Shown here piece after piece: positions 36,540 to 48,170 of a stretch of 64,000 bases of DNA; position 1 is the first letter of the stretch; the number at the start of each line of letters is the position of its first letter. Location: NCBI GenBank assembly GCA_026413225.1, contig CM048552.1, positions 45,647,001-45,711,000 of the forward strand. Reading direction: 5' to 3'. Position numbers and translations under genes: made by a program. The notes beneath the pieces are model-generated. The model was not told where the DNA came from and did not search any database. It saw nothing but the letters and a program-made list of their open reading frames with translations. This DNA is from Otis tarda (taxonomy: Eukaryota; Chordata; Aves; Otidiformes; Otididae).

Positions 36540-38157
36540 GCCACATCATCCAAGTACAGAAGGCAAAAGCAGGGAATGGGAGAATGAAGAACCACCCACT
36601 GTAGCAGAAGAGCAGGTTCAGGACCATCTAAGGAACCTGAAGGTGCACAAGTCCATGGGACCTGATGAGATGCATCCGCAGATCCTGAGGGAACTGGCAG
36701 ATGAAATTGCCAAGCTGCTATCCATCACATTTGAGAAGTTGTGGCAGTCTGGTGAGGTTCCTGCTGACTGGAAAAGGGGAAACATAATCCTCATTTTTAA
36801 TAAGGGAAACAAGGAAGACCCGGGGAACTATAGGCTGGTCAGTCCCACCTCTGTGCATGCAAGATCATGGAGCAGATTCTCCTAGAAACCATGCTGAGGC
36901 ACATGAAATATAAGGAGGTGACTGGTGACAGCCAACTAAAGGCTTCACTAAGGGTAAATTGTGCATTACCAAGTTGGTGGCCTTCTATGATGAGGTTACA
37001 GCATCAGTGGACACAGGAGGAGCAACTGACGTCATCTACCTGGACTTGGCAAAGGCATTTGACACTGTCCCACACAATATCTTTGTCTCCAAACTGCAGA
37101 GGCATGAATTTGATGGACAGATCACTTGGTGGATAAGAAATTGGCTGGATGGCCAAACTCAGAGAGTGGTGGTCAATGGCTCAATGTCCAAGTGGAGATC
37201 GGTGATGAGTGGCGTTCCTCAGGGGTTCATGTTGGCTCTAGCCCTGATCAACATCTTTGTTGGTGACATGGACAGTGGGATAGAGTGGACCCTCAGCAAG
37301 TTCACCAATGACACCAAGCTATGTGGTGCTGTCAACACGCAGGAGGGGAGGGGTGCCATCCAGAGGGACCTTGACAGGCTGGAGAGGTGGGCCCATGCAA
37401 ACCTCATGAAGTTCAACAAGGCCAAACACAAGGTCCTGCACATGTCTTGGGGCAATCCCAGACACAAATATAGGCTGGGCAGAGAATGGATTGAGAGCAG
37501 CCCTGAGGAGAAATACTTGGGAGTGATGGTGGATGAGAAGCTCAACATGAGCCAGTAATGCATGCTTGCAGCCCAGACAGCCAACCGCATCCTGCGCTGC
37601 ATCAAGTGAAGTGTGGCCAGCGGGTCGAGGGAGGTGATTCTGTCCCTCTACTCCACTCTGATGAGACCCCACCTGGAGTACTTCATCCAGCTCTGGAGCT
37701 GGGCCACGAAGATCATAAGAGGGCTGGGGCACTTCTCCTATAAGGACAGGCTGAGAGAGTTGGGATTGCTCAGCCTGGAGAAGAGAAGGCTCCAGTGAGA
37801 CCTTATAGCAGCCTTCCAATACCTAAAGAGTCTTACAGGAAAGATGGGGAGAAACTATTTAGCAGGATCTGTTGTGACAGGACAAGGTGTAATGGTTTTA
37901 AAATAGAAGGACGTAGATTCCAATGTGATATAAGGAAAAAAATTTTTACAGTATGGTTGGTGGAACACTGGAACAGGTTGCCCAGAGAGGTGGTAGATGC
38001 CCCATCCTTGGAAACATTCAAGGCCAGGTTGGACAGGGCTCTGAGCAACCTGATCTAGTTGGAGATGTGTCTGCTCCTTTCAGGAGGTTGGACCAGATTT
38101 GGACTAGATGACCTTCAAAGGTCCGTTCCAACCCTATCTATTCTATGAGTCTATGAT
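36540..38157 (+). mobile_element. CR1 LINE remnant with most of the ORF2 reverse transcriptase
   Basis: This is the longest CR1 in the window, about 1.6 kb. It contains the region before the reverse transcriptase (RT) domain (SMGPDEMHPQILRELADE at about 36650-36705), the RT core, the C-terminal region and the 3' UTR, ending in ATTCTATGAGTCTATGA at about 38141-38157. The 5' third of a full CR1, with ORF1 and the endonuclease, is missing. Frames shift near 36850 and 36955, and in-frame stops occur at 37556-37558 and about 37607-37609. About 45 bases are missing near 37700 relative to the copy at 6016. The 3' UTR has a short local duplication (GGACCAGATTTGGACTAGATG). The left edge may lie anywhere from about 36530 to 36600. 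Confidence 0.95.
36643..38058 (+). pseudogene. CR1 ORF2 reverse-transcriptase pseudogene
   Basis: Pieces of ORF2 lie in three frames: 36643 to about 36850, about 36867-36955, 36959-37558 continuing with stops to 37798, then 37795-38058. RT motif A is visible as DLAKAFDTV (about 37044), motif B as GVPQGF (about 37211, normally GVPQGS) and motif C as FTND (about 37301). Motif C should carry two adjacent aspartates (F-A-D-D in CR1); here the first is asparagine, removing a metal ligand of the polymerase. With the frameshifts this is certainly inactive. The C-terminal end LSNLI and stop at 38056-38058 match the copy at 6631. Confidence 0.9.
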
Positions 38158-39397
38158 TTTGTTATTCTATTATTATCAAGTGAATGGCAAAGAATTGTTT
38201 TGATACTGTTGCTGAAATTTGAATCCTTACTCTTGCTCTGCAGCATGGATTTTTTAAACCTTTTAAGAAACATTGTGCAACATAAAGCAATTCAGCCTGA
38301 ATGATTCATATCTGGAATAATTTTAAATGCATAAACAAACAAAAGCTCTTTTAAAAAGAGGGGCCAAGAGTGGTCAGGGAAACTTATCCATAAACATTGT
38401 TTTTGCACATATATCTGTACCTAGGTGCAATATGCGTGCTTATAATACTTTCTTGCTGAGAAATTTAAGCATCTTACAAACATTAGCTAATTAACTTCAC
38501 AGGAAAATGCTAAATAACAGCTACTGAAAATATATCATTCTGATAATTAACCGCGTCATGGTGTGATTGTTCTAGTCGTGCAAATGGGTGTACAGTAGAT
38601 ATGACATCAGCATCAACTCTACGTAGAAAAAGTACTAGCAAGCTGTTTAGAATTTCTGGAGACTGAAAGGCAGGGAAATTGAACTAGCCACTCATTTTCT
38701 GATGAAATTTCTTCATTTATGCTGTTTCTAAGGCAATATAATAATTGTTCGCATTGCTGCCACAGTCTGCATGGTACTTACTGTGAGTCAAATGTCTTTT
38801 GCCTGTTCCTGCAGCTGGGTCTGTGGTTATCCCTACAGCAGCAGGACTTGGCCTTCTGCAGATAGGACACGAAAGAAGACAAAGAAGGTTTCAGATGATT
38901 GTTCTGGTGAACAGCAGTGTGTGAGCTGGGGGATACAATCAGCCATTGTGCTCCTGAGTAGAGCAACAAAAAAAAAAAGACTGCAGTTTGTGAGTGTGCT
39001 GATCTGAACATGTTGATTTATCTTGCAAACACATCATAAGAAAAAGTCAGACCATTCATTCCGAAGTGCTTTAGAATATAACTAATAAAGGCAGTAATTC
39101 CTTCATAGAGAAGATGTAACAGTAACATATAATATTAATATAAGTAACTTATAAATTAGCTTGCAAACAAAATGCTTTTATTTATTTTAGACATCTCATG
39201 GTAGAGGAGCTGACGCCAGTGTTCATCTGTGACTTGCAGTAACATTGGACAATTATGCTCTTTGGATTTTAATAATGTTTAGTGAGCTCCCAAGGGATCA
39301 ATAGTGAAACTCTCATTGATTTCAAAGGAAGAGATTAAGACTAACTAAACACTTTTGAATATTCATTTAGACTTCCTTTGAATTCAGTTCTCATATT
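38158..39397. other. Unique sequence, no gene recognised
   Basis: Two short opposing frames near 38771-39011 (78 and 77 codons) have no known domain. The last part (39302-39345) contains facing blocks annotated separately. Confidence 0.5.
39302..39345 (+). repeat. Old amniote repeat-like segment (tentative)
   Basis: AGTGAAACTCTCATTGATTTCAAAGGAAGAGATTAAG carries the CATTGA-TTCAA-GG block order of an old palindromic interspersed repeat seen in turtles, crocodiles and birds. The match is short, so the call is weak. Confidence 0.3.
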
Positions 39398-39475
39398 AGA
39401 ATCATAGAATCATAGAATGGTTAGGGTTGGAAGGGACCTTCAAAGGTCATCTAGTCCAACCCCCCTGCAAGAAGC
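39398..39475 (-). mobile_element. CR1 3' tip, minus strand
   Basis: The plus strand starts with AGAATCATAGAATCATAGAA, the complement of the CR1 terminal repeat, followed by the complement of the 3' UTR (GGTTGGAAGGGACCTTC, AAAGGTCATCTAGTCCAAC, CCCCCTGCAAG). Only about 78 bp survive, i.e. extreme 5' truncation. The sequence is close to the 3' end of copy a at 6640-6719. CATATT occurs on both sides (39392-39397 and 39475-39480), a possible short target duplication. Confidence 0.93.
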
Positions 39476-40700
39476 ATATTGCCTTAATATTTCATATATA
39501 AATCACTTCGGGCAATACACAAAATAATGAAAAATAACAGAGAAGAGTCAATCAATTTACCTATTTACTTTCATCCATGATAAAAAAGAACAAGAGGGTT
39601 TTCAATGGTAAAACAGTTAATTTTAAAATATAGAGGAAAGCAAATATTTACACAGGGAATTACTGCATGGAACTCATTAACACAAGATTAATTAAGCAGA
39701 CAGTGTAGGAAATTTAAAAAGCATATTCCAATCACGTAGAAGAGAAAAGCATTTTCCTAGTACTTCTAGGATAAAATTTTAAGGGCTATCAATCAAGTTT
39801 CAGAACACAACTTGTTCAATAATTAGAGTCCGGAAGAAATGTTTCCCTTGGTTTCCTCTGGAAGTGTAACATTTCTAATGAGGACCATACTGAACGATTC
39901 AAAAGCAATTTTAAAACTTTACAGTGAGGTAACTTTTTACAACATCTAGGAAAAGATAGGCTTAAAAATATAAATTATTGTTTTGTAACAGTTCCTAGTA
40001 TTCCATTTTCTTTTGTTAGAAGCATAGAAAGGATGATAGACAGTTGGATATAGTATTTTATGAACAGATAAAACAACAGCAATCAGACAACGAAGCTGGA
40101 ATATGCAAGTGTAAATAGACTTTCATTCTTTCATTTAACAGCTTAGAGAAACTTAGTTTTCTCCACTGATTACTGGCCATTTATTCACTATATATCATGT
40201 CCAAACATGTGAAAGAAAGTTTAAGTTTTGAGCTTGTTTGAATTTGAAATATATGGTTGTGATATATGAGCGTGAATTTGCTTTTGAACACCTCTTTCCA
40301 GCTGTAGAGGTATCTTATTGACTGCATCACATTTGGTAGCATTCCAGAAATTCATGAATAAAATTCCAGGGCTGTCTGTCTCATTTTTCCCAGGGGTCAA
40401 GACGGTTCTTCTGCCACTTCTACAACCCTTTTACAAGTTCCCTCTTCCTATTTTTCATATAAAAACTTCTATCTAAGTTTTTCTTTCTTTAAAGTGCTTA
40501 GTTTACCTAATAACATCCTGCTGCTATCTTATTTGTATAATGTCGAGAATCACTGATTTATTCTAACTTTCAAGTACTGCAGCAAGTTAATTGAGTTTCC
40601 TTTTCTCCTCAGAAGCTGCAGATGGTTTTGTGAACGTATTTTTTTTCAAGCCATATAACATTTTAACACCTTATAATTCTTATTAAGGTGGAGGAGAGGA

Positions 40701-40722
40701 AAAAAGAGAGAGAGAGAGAGAA
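40701..40722 (+). repeat. AG dinucleotide microsatellite
   Basis: An A-rich start is followed by about eight uninterrupted AG units. Purine-only simple repeat. Confidence 0.9.
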
Positions 40723-43700
40723 TTAATTTCCTCATGTATCTTCAAATAGCATTTTTATTTCTTATGATGCCTGTTTATCTTTTGGGACACTGTTTATTTT
40801 GATATAGTTTAGGTAAAATTTTCCAAAGTACATGAGTTAAGAACTAAGTCCACCATTAGTTGTGTGTCAGTTGTTTTTTTTTTATTTTTTTCTTAATAAG
40901 ATCATCTGAATGATTTACTTCGGAGATTGAGTTAAGAAGTTGTTAAGATATAATAGTTCATTTGTTTACTGACAAAAAGTGGAATAGCAGCAAATGAAAG
41001 AGTATTTAATAGAGCTAAGAGACAGAAAGTGTATGTCTGCTTCTGATTCTACCCTTCTGAATGAATTTAAAATTATTATTATTTTAATAAAATGTAATGA
41101 GTATTCTGCATATCAAGTTGCTTTCATTCACAGTACACAACAATAAAGCTATGACTATTGTTTCTTCATAATGGTAATGTAAATGAACAAGACAACCATT
41201 TTAAGCTGGCAAATTATCATTTAAGTGGAGAGTAGATATAATAGTTTAAATATAGTAAGACAACATATATACATGTTCAAATATTGCCCAATGTCTCATT
41301 AACATAAATTCCTCCCATTGCACCAGCATTTTTGTTTTCAATATTTTGTGTGGAATAGGTTATTTGAAAGGGAATTATTGACTGAATACTCTGACTGAAG
41401 CCAGTTCCAATACCGCTGAGGTTGTGTGTATGCAATAATTCATCTGTTAGAGGGGTAAAATACCTCTATGTGAATATCTTCCTGATTTATGTTTGTTTTG
41501 TTTGTGTAAAGCAAGTTTAATAAGACGATTTTCTAAATGAAGTTTCTTCATTCTGATTACACTGCATTACGTTTATAGCTGCCCTCATCCAGATTTCAGA
41601 CTTCTTTATATGAGATATCTATGATTTTATGGCATGAGGTGAAAAAAATTCATAGATAGAAAATCAAATTTTCAGAGGGCTTTAGAGTTGGTAGGATATT
41701 TAAAGTGATGAGTTCAAGACTTATTGAAGCAGAAACCTAGGAGTTTTGTTGGAGTGGCTGGCAGATGGAATGACATAAGATAAAATGAAGGTATTAAAAA
41801 GAAATCTGAATAACAGATTTGATTGCTTAAGACTGTAAACTTCAACTTATTATTATAGATATTATTATTAAAGGTTTTTCGGGCAACCCCTAAATTAGTT
41901 TTTTTGAAACTTATTTATTCTCCACATGCTTTATACCATCACTTATCTATAAGAAAACATTTAGACCCCAGTTTGAAACTGACTAGCCTTAAGACAACAC
42001 AGACATACATATGTTTTTTTTTCTATACTAATAAAAACCCATATTTGCACAAAATTTTTTTCTTGCATGAATGTGTTTTTCAGGTTATAACTTTCCTTAG
42101 CTCTTCGTGATGGCTATAAGCATTTTTTAATTAATTCAGTCTGGTCATTCTCCTCCTTCTGAGTAGCAGCAGATGTCAGATGTCTTACCATTGGAGAAAA
42201 ATTTGGTAATCCATATTCTGAGTATATTTGCAGTTTATTTTATTCTGGTTTCACACATTCACCAGTACTGGAACAGAGACCATCACAAATAGTACTTAAA
42301 CAAATAAATATTACTTGTCTGTTGAAAATAGGAATGATTCTAACTTTCTTGTTTCAGAAGAAAAAAAAAAGTATGAACTTAAAAAATGCCAACCCCTAAA
42401 CTTGTTTCTATGCTTTTGTGGAAAAAAAAAAGGTTTTAAATGAGAAATTTTGATCAGTAACAGTAATAAATACATGCAGTTTCCAAAATAAATTTTGTTT
42501 ATAATCAAAATTTATTACATTTTATATAGTAAGTCTTCTTAAAGAGCTACAATATTTATTCCTCATTTCATTCCTGCTGATAAGACTCTGGCATGAAATT
42601 TTAGATTACTGATCTCCAAGAAACAGAAGATTCCTCTGCGTGAAAACATCAAAGTAAGAATATAAACATTATTGCTTAGAATACTAAATTTATGCCCTCT
42701 GACAGTTCAATAGTTATTTTGTTACTTTTGGAGTATTCCAAATTACATTAGAAATCCAACTGATGTGAATTTATTTAAAAGATATTGCCTTTAGTTTTTG
42801 GATTTAACAGAAACATATGTAGAGCAGCAACGCCACGTATGAGCAAAACATATGAGGCTATCGATGCGCTCTAGCTAAACTAATTTATCCAACTAAATGC
42901 AGTGTTGCAGTTATGTTGAACAGTTTATGTGCACAACTACCTTCTTTAAGATAGCTCTCTAGCTCTATTCTGGGAAAGGTGTTTTCATCACTATGGCACT
43001 TAAACATTCTAATTATGAACTCCAAAGGTCCTCCTTCTTCCAAAGAGTTTAAAACCAACCCTTCCCTCAGCCATGCATGACTTTTCCATAGATTATTTTA
43101 CCACAAATAGATTGTGAGTAAAATCTTATTCAAGAATGAACGAGGTATATATACTGCAGATCAAAAGTGATCAGAGAAAAACATAGAACAAATTTAGAAC
43201 AAATGTGTTCTAAAAAATATTTAAGAGCCTAACCCTAGTTATTGATTGCAATGGAAATCTGGAACTAAAATACTAAAAAAAAAGATCTTATTAGACATAT
43301 GTTTTCACTTTATGCATCAAAATATCTTTTAAAATCCCTCATTAGACTCATGGCTTTCTAATCGCTTCCTCTCTGAAACAGAAGTAGTGCAAATACACAA
43401 GCCTTATCACAGGCTAAAAATCCTTGTTAAAGGGCAGTTTACTAGGTTAGGAATACTACTTCAACTGTACAACTACAGTGTATGTATAGTTTTTTCTTGT
43501 GCGTGAAACTGCTCCTCCTTCATGTGAATGTACCTTATTGTGTGATTTCTATTCAGAAGATCTGCAGTAGGTTGGGTTTTTTTTTCTTTGAGAAATGTAG
43601 ATGTAAGTAAGTCTGCTGACTTTCTGGATATACTGCCATTAAGTGTCAGACTTCTATTGTTCTTCTGATCAGACAGATATATGCTTCTTAAGAGACTGTT

Positions 43701-44521
43701 GTCTACTAAGTGTAGTCACAAAAAGTAGGATTTCTAAAATAATTTTCATCTACATTAACTTTGAGGAAATATTTAAAAAGAGGAACATGATGCAGTCTCT
43801 TCTAGAGCATCAGCCAGGGCAAGACTAAGTAGATTCTAGTTACTTACCTAAGATTATAGATGCATAAAAACATTGATAGAAATAAGATGCCACAGGTGTC
43901 ATTGAAAACATAATCAGAAGACAATGAAGCTACACATTTGTAATTGAGGTATAATTTGATCTGCAGAATCTTTTTTACTCTATTAAAGGAAGGAGGCAGA
44001 CTGGCTTTCAGGTTGAATTTGTGTGGCTGACAATTTTTTTCATATTCATTGCTAACAGTTTTAATATTGGAATCACTGAGGCATAATGAACAGATAATTA
44101 AATAATAATTTTCAAGGTAGGATTGCATTTTAAAGAAAATTGCCCTGTGACTGAGGGAAATTAGAGTAAATTTTGTCCCACAAAAATACAGTTTGTGTAA
44201 AACTGTTGCAAGTTTAACAGAGGGAGGAAAATTTTGTGTGTTGTAGGAAAGAACTACTTTCTTATATATCAGTAATTTTTGAACGAAATAATATCACTAC
44301 CTCATCTTTGAATTCAGTTTACTGATACCTCTGCCTCATTGCGCACCTTTCATTGTACTACTAAGTGTGTTCCCCACTCCTTCTAGTCTCCTGCTGCAAG
44401 GGAGCTTTCAAATGTCTGGGATGGGACAGGAGAAAGTAGTAGGCTTTCTCATGGATACTTTGTTTACACCTGTTTAAGGAAACACGTCTGTGACTTAAAT
44501 ATTTTATGAAGTGCTATGCTG

Positions 44522-44580
44522 AATTAGATCCTCAACTCATCTAATCCTGTATCTGTCCTCTGACTACACAGAGCACTGGA
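44522..44580 (-). repeat. Possible old LINE/repeat fragment (weak)
   Basis: The string GATCCTCAACTCATCTAATCCTGTATCTGTCCTCTGAC resembles a block of old amniote CR1/L3-like repeats with CATCTAGTCC-like and GTATC-TGTC-like order. It is short and isolated, so it may be chance. Confidence 0.2.
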
Positions 44581-45204
44581 GATAGTGAAAAAATATCTGA
44601 AAAACAGAGGTAGTATAATCTGATTTGTGAAAGATCCAGACTAAATTCCAGTGCTTAGAGATTAATGTTAATGGATGAAACTTGATCTTTTTTAAAAGTC
44701 TCATTTTTTCATAACTGTCAGTGTGATATCCCTTCTGGTCAACAGAGAATTTAATTAAATGACAGGAATATGAACACGAACATAAATATTTATTTTGAAT
44801 CTACTTTTCTTAATCTAGGGAGAATGAAATTCTCAGTCTGCTGATTTTTTTTTTCCCTGATGCAAATTGAAATTTCAGTGACATAATCTTCTGTGGGTTA
44901 TATTAAACAAATAATATATTACAGCAATCTTAGCAAAGCAATCAAAGAAGAAAATCCAGATTTGCTTTCTTGATGTTGATCTAATGATTTCTGACCAAAT
45001 CTTTATAGTCTCAGTACTACAACTACAGGTAAAATTATGGTTAGCATTCTTATAGCAAAAATTGTCTTCTCTGTGCATTATCTTTCCTTTAAGAAAAAAA
45101 ATGCATTGTTTGATTTGGAAATCATAATTTAAAATGAAACCTGCCATTATTTTTTTCATTTTTTCTCTTTTACTGTTTCTTTTTATTTTTATTTTGAAAA
45201 AATG

Positions 45205-45425
45205 TTTTTTTCCCTTTCATCTTCCTCTTCTTCTTTCCCTTTCCCTTTCCCCTTCTCTTTCCCTTTCCCCTTCTCTTTCCTTTTCCCCTTCTCTTTCCCC
45301 TTCCTTTTCCCCTTCCCTTTCCCTTTTTTATTTTTATTTTTATTCCCTTTCCTATTTTTATTTTCCCTTTTCCTATTTTTATTTTCCCTTTTCCTTTTCC
45401 CTTCTTGCTTTTCCCTTTTTCTCCT
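45205..45425 (+). repeat. Polypyrimidine (C3-4 T3-5) tract with TTTTTATTTTTA insert
   Basis: About 220 bp on the plus strand are almost entirely C and T, made of variants of CCCTTTCCCTTTCCCCTTCTC. At about 45330-45400 ATTTTTATTTTTATT-type blocks interrupt it, including a CCTATTTTTATTTTCCCTTT unit repeated twice. The minus strand is therefore purine-only over long stretches. All six frames appear open here (for example 45134-45457 plus, 45189-45443 minus), which is an artefact of composition, not coding. Such tracts can form triplex (H-) DNA and vary in length. Confidence 0.93.
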
Positions 45426-46205
45426 ACAGAATAAGACTATCATTTACTGCATGGTAGCATTCTAGTTGATGACTGGGAATGTCCTCAGTATTACCATATT
45501 ACAAATAAGAATATCAATATTCATGGAATCATGAGCAGATTATTTCTGATTAACGTTCACTCTTGGAAGGTCTCCCTTTTCAGTGGTACACTTTCTCAAG
45601 GAACTTCATTTAGTTAAGTCTGCGAAAGCATTGATGTAAGGGAAGAGAAGGTAGCACAGAGAGCTGCATGCCAGAGTGGGGTGGCAGTGGGAGTCAGGGA
45701 TAGGGAGTGCCCCTTGCAGCAGACCCCAACAGGTTACAAAGCCTGCAGCTGTACTGCCATACTGTAGCCTCTGGCTCCACTCTGTGACCCCACATGCCAG
45801 ATGCACTTGATCAGCAGATCTAATATCATTCTGATTCAGTGGTGTCAGTGGCACAGTGTGGTAGCTGTAGGTCAGCCAAAGATCAGCCAGTATGGTAAGG
45901 TGTGTGAAGCCACAAGGAATGGAAATGAGACCATACAGCTCTGTTGTAAAAGCATGAGATTTATCTCACACTAGCTAACAGCTTTTCATGAATCTTAGAT
46001 GTGGTTGCCATTTCTCCACTAAATGGAGTACAGATTATTCCCTTCATGTGCAGATCCAAAACATGATGTGTAGGAAAGAGTGAATGCACTCTGGACGTTT
46101 CAGAAGGTGAAGAGTATACCCAGTTTATGAGGAGTCGGTGCAACTCTGGGAATTTCCTCTGACTTAGCAGAACAGTCAACTGTACCCAATGCAAACTACA
46201 GTGTA
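45426..46205. other. Unique sequence before a CR1 remnant, no gene recognised
   Basis: Minus-strand frames 45606-45854 and 45961-46194 (82 and 77 codons) have no recognised domain. The segment 45640-45800 is somewhat more GC-rich than its surroundings but carries no identifiable element. Confidence 0.45.
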
Positions 46206-46216
46206 AACACTAACAA

Positions 46217-46917
46217 ATGACTAGCGTAGTAGATGAAGCAGTGGATATTGTCTACCTGGACTTCAGTAAGGCCTTTAACACTGTCTCTCATAAGTTCCTT
46301 ACTGACAAGTTGTTGATGGATAGGTTGGATGTACAGACAGCGAGATGGATTGAAAACTGTCCAAATGGCTGGGCCCAGAGGGTGGTGATGAGTGGCACAA
46401 GGTCTAGCTGGAGGCTAGTAGCAAGTGATATAACACAGAGGTCAATATTGGGTGCTGTCTTTTTCAATGTCTTCACTAATGATCTGAATGATGGGGCAGA
46501 GTATACCCTCAGCAAGTTTACTGATGACACAAAGCTGGGAGGAGTGACTGGTACACCAGAGGGTCATGTTGCTATCCACAGGGACTTTAACAGGCTGTCA
46601 GGAACATCATGAAGTTCAATAACGGCAACTACAAAGTCCTGCATCTGGGAAGGAACAAGCCCATGGATCAGTATACACCGAGGGCCCATTGTTTACAAAG
46701 TAGCTTCACAGAAAAGGACCTAGATGTTGCAGTGGACATCAGGTTGAACATAAGCCAAAAATGTACCTTCGCATCAAAGAAGGTTAATGGTATGGTTAAG
46801 GTTAAGGCTGCATTAGGCAATTCTAAGGCTGCATTAGGCCAAGTATTGTCAGCAGATCCTGACTTGCTGGTGAGGCCACACCTGGAGTACTGTATTGGGT
46901 TTTGGTCTTCTTGGTAA
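46217..46917 (+). pseudogene. CR1 ORF2 reverse-transcriptase pseudogene
   Basis: Two frames make up this fragment: 46217-46612 and 46609-46917, joined by a frameshift where a block equivalent to LEKWAD is missing. Motif A reads LDFSKAFNTV (normally KAFDTV). Motif B is degenerate (DITQRS in place of GVPQGS). Motif C is FTDD, with the catalytic aspartate pair still present at about 46518-46529. The following region (MKFNNGNYKVLHLGRNKP) and the VRPHLEYCIGFWSSW end are recognisable. It is not a functional enzyme: the endonuclease and C-terminus are absent. Confidence 0.88.
46803..46844 (+). repeat. 21-bp tandem duplication inside the CR1 pseudogene
   Basis: TAAGGCTGCATTAGGC occurs at 46803-46818 and again at 46824-46839. 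The full units are 21 bp and differ only in the last five bases. The length is a multiple of three, so the reading frame is kept. It arose after or during CR1 insertion. Confidence 0.85.
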
Positions 46918-47476
46918 AAGAGAGACGTATCTCTGTATGTCACTGCAGAGTCCAACAAGGCAGCACAAAGATGATTAAGGGACTGGAGCACCTCTGCTAT
47001 GAGAAAAGACTGAGAAAGCTGGAATTCTTTAGCCTAGTTGAGGAGGGATTTTGTCAGTGTATATAAATATTTGGAGGGAGGGTGCAAAGAAGATGGAGCC
47101 AGGTTCTTTTCAGTGATGTCCAGTGGTAGAACTAAGAGGTATTGGAGTCCACACTAAACTCAGTATCTAAGAATGATGCAATATGGTAAGGAATGGTCTT
47201 CTCAGGTTCATTGTGCTTATGATTTTCCACGTTAGCAATATTTCCTCCACTAATTAGTTGTGTGGCTTCTTCTGATGTATGGCTTATTTATGTTTTGTCC
47301 TTCCTATGCATTTCTCCTTTATTGTTTACAAAGGTCAGAGCACATGAGAACTTGCCTCAAAATTTGCAGTCTGTACTTATGCCTATATGAACCAGGAAAA
47401 AACAATCCTTCCAGTTCAGTCAATCAAACTTGCTTCTAAGAATAACTGGCTACATAAGAACAGTAACTGTAGAAAG

Positions 47477-48170
47477 ATGGAAAAATCTTGGAAGGATCAC
47501 TGCAAGGTCATCTCACCCACTCTTTTGATACAACACAGGATTCCTTATGTTTATATAATTTCTAGTGTATATTTACCTAATCCCTTTTTAAAACCCTCAG
47601 TGACAGATACTTTAGAGTCACTCAGCCAACTTTAAGTAAAGCCATGCTTTACTTTTCTTACTTTTAGAAAATCTTTTTTAAAGTTCAATCTTTTTTTGGT
47701 GCAATTAAACCTATTGTTTCTTTTCATACATGATAAACACAGAAGACATTACTCTATGGCCTTTGAAGCTGTATTTGTTTAGCTGTAAACCTCCCTGTTT
47801 TAGGATATATATTTCCTTTCAATTATTTAGTGGGGACAATATTTTTTCCTTTTTATTGTGCTTTTTTTTTGTTTGTTTGTTTTTTTTTCTCCCTGGCCTG
47901 CATTTTGACATATAACATCTTGAAGTTCATTGTCCAAAACTGAATGAAATCCTCCAGCTGAGGATCTACCTTAGGGGATGGGGGAAAATTTCATTACTTT
48001 TCCAGGAAAAGTACCTCTTTCTGTCTATTAGAAGATATAGCTGCATTGCACTCATTAACATTATTTCGATTTACTCCACCTAAGGTCTGACCAAGTAATC
48101 AATACACATGATTTAAAACATTTCCAAATGTAGCTTAATGATTTAGCCACATGTCTTGGCCATGCGTTTC
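47477..48170 (-). mobile_element. Ancient CR1/L3-like LINE 3' region, minus strand
   Basis: Read on the plus strand, successive short blocks follow, in order, the complement of the 3' part of an old amniote CR1 element: GGAAGGATCACTGCAAGGTC, CCCTTTTTAAAACCCTCAGTG, TTACTTTTAGAAAATC, GCAATTAAACCTATTG-TTTCTTTT, then after a T-rich gap GTTCATTGTCCAAAACTG and ATCCTCCAGCTGAGG. The colinear order over several hundred bases makes this convincing although each block is heavily mutated. It is much older than the other CR1 copies and has lost the terminal repeat. The right limit is uncertain; blocks are hard to see after about 48000. Confidence 0.72.

Larger units (their letters stand above)
39481..45204. 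other. Unique AT-rich sequence, no gene recognised
   Basis: The longest frames (minus-strand 43844-44128 and 44875-45159, 94 codons each) have no recognisable domain. Low-complexity tracts include an AG dinucleotide run at 40701-40722 and A or T runs near 40871-40890, 42360-42370 and 42421-42431. No CR1 or LTR signal was seen. Confidence 0.5.
46206..47150 (+). mobile_element. CR1 LINE remnant (subfamily distinct from the 36 kb copy), truncated at both ends
   Basis: The left edge enters within the RT domain (GATGAAGCAGTGGATATTGTC). The right edge stops in the 3' UTR after GTCCAGTGGTAGAACTAAGAGG, before the CR1 terminal repeat, so the 3' end has been lost. Its protein differs from the 36 kb element in ways typical of another CR1 subfamily: SKAFNTVSHK and LNDGAEYTLSKFTDDTKLGG, against [10 protein letters not shown] and [19 protein letters not shown] small deletion near 46604 shifts the frame, and a 21-bp tandem duplication sits at 46803-46844. 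The region 46918-47150 is strongly decayed ORF2 and UTR. Confidence 0.9.

Noticed and set aside
45134..45465. Overlapping 84-107 codon ORFs rich in Phe/Leu/Ser/Pro or Lys/Glu/Arg
   Set aside because: They are translations of a simple polypyrimidine tract; low-complexity composition explains them.
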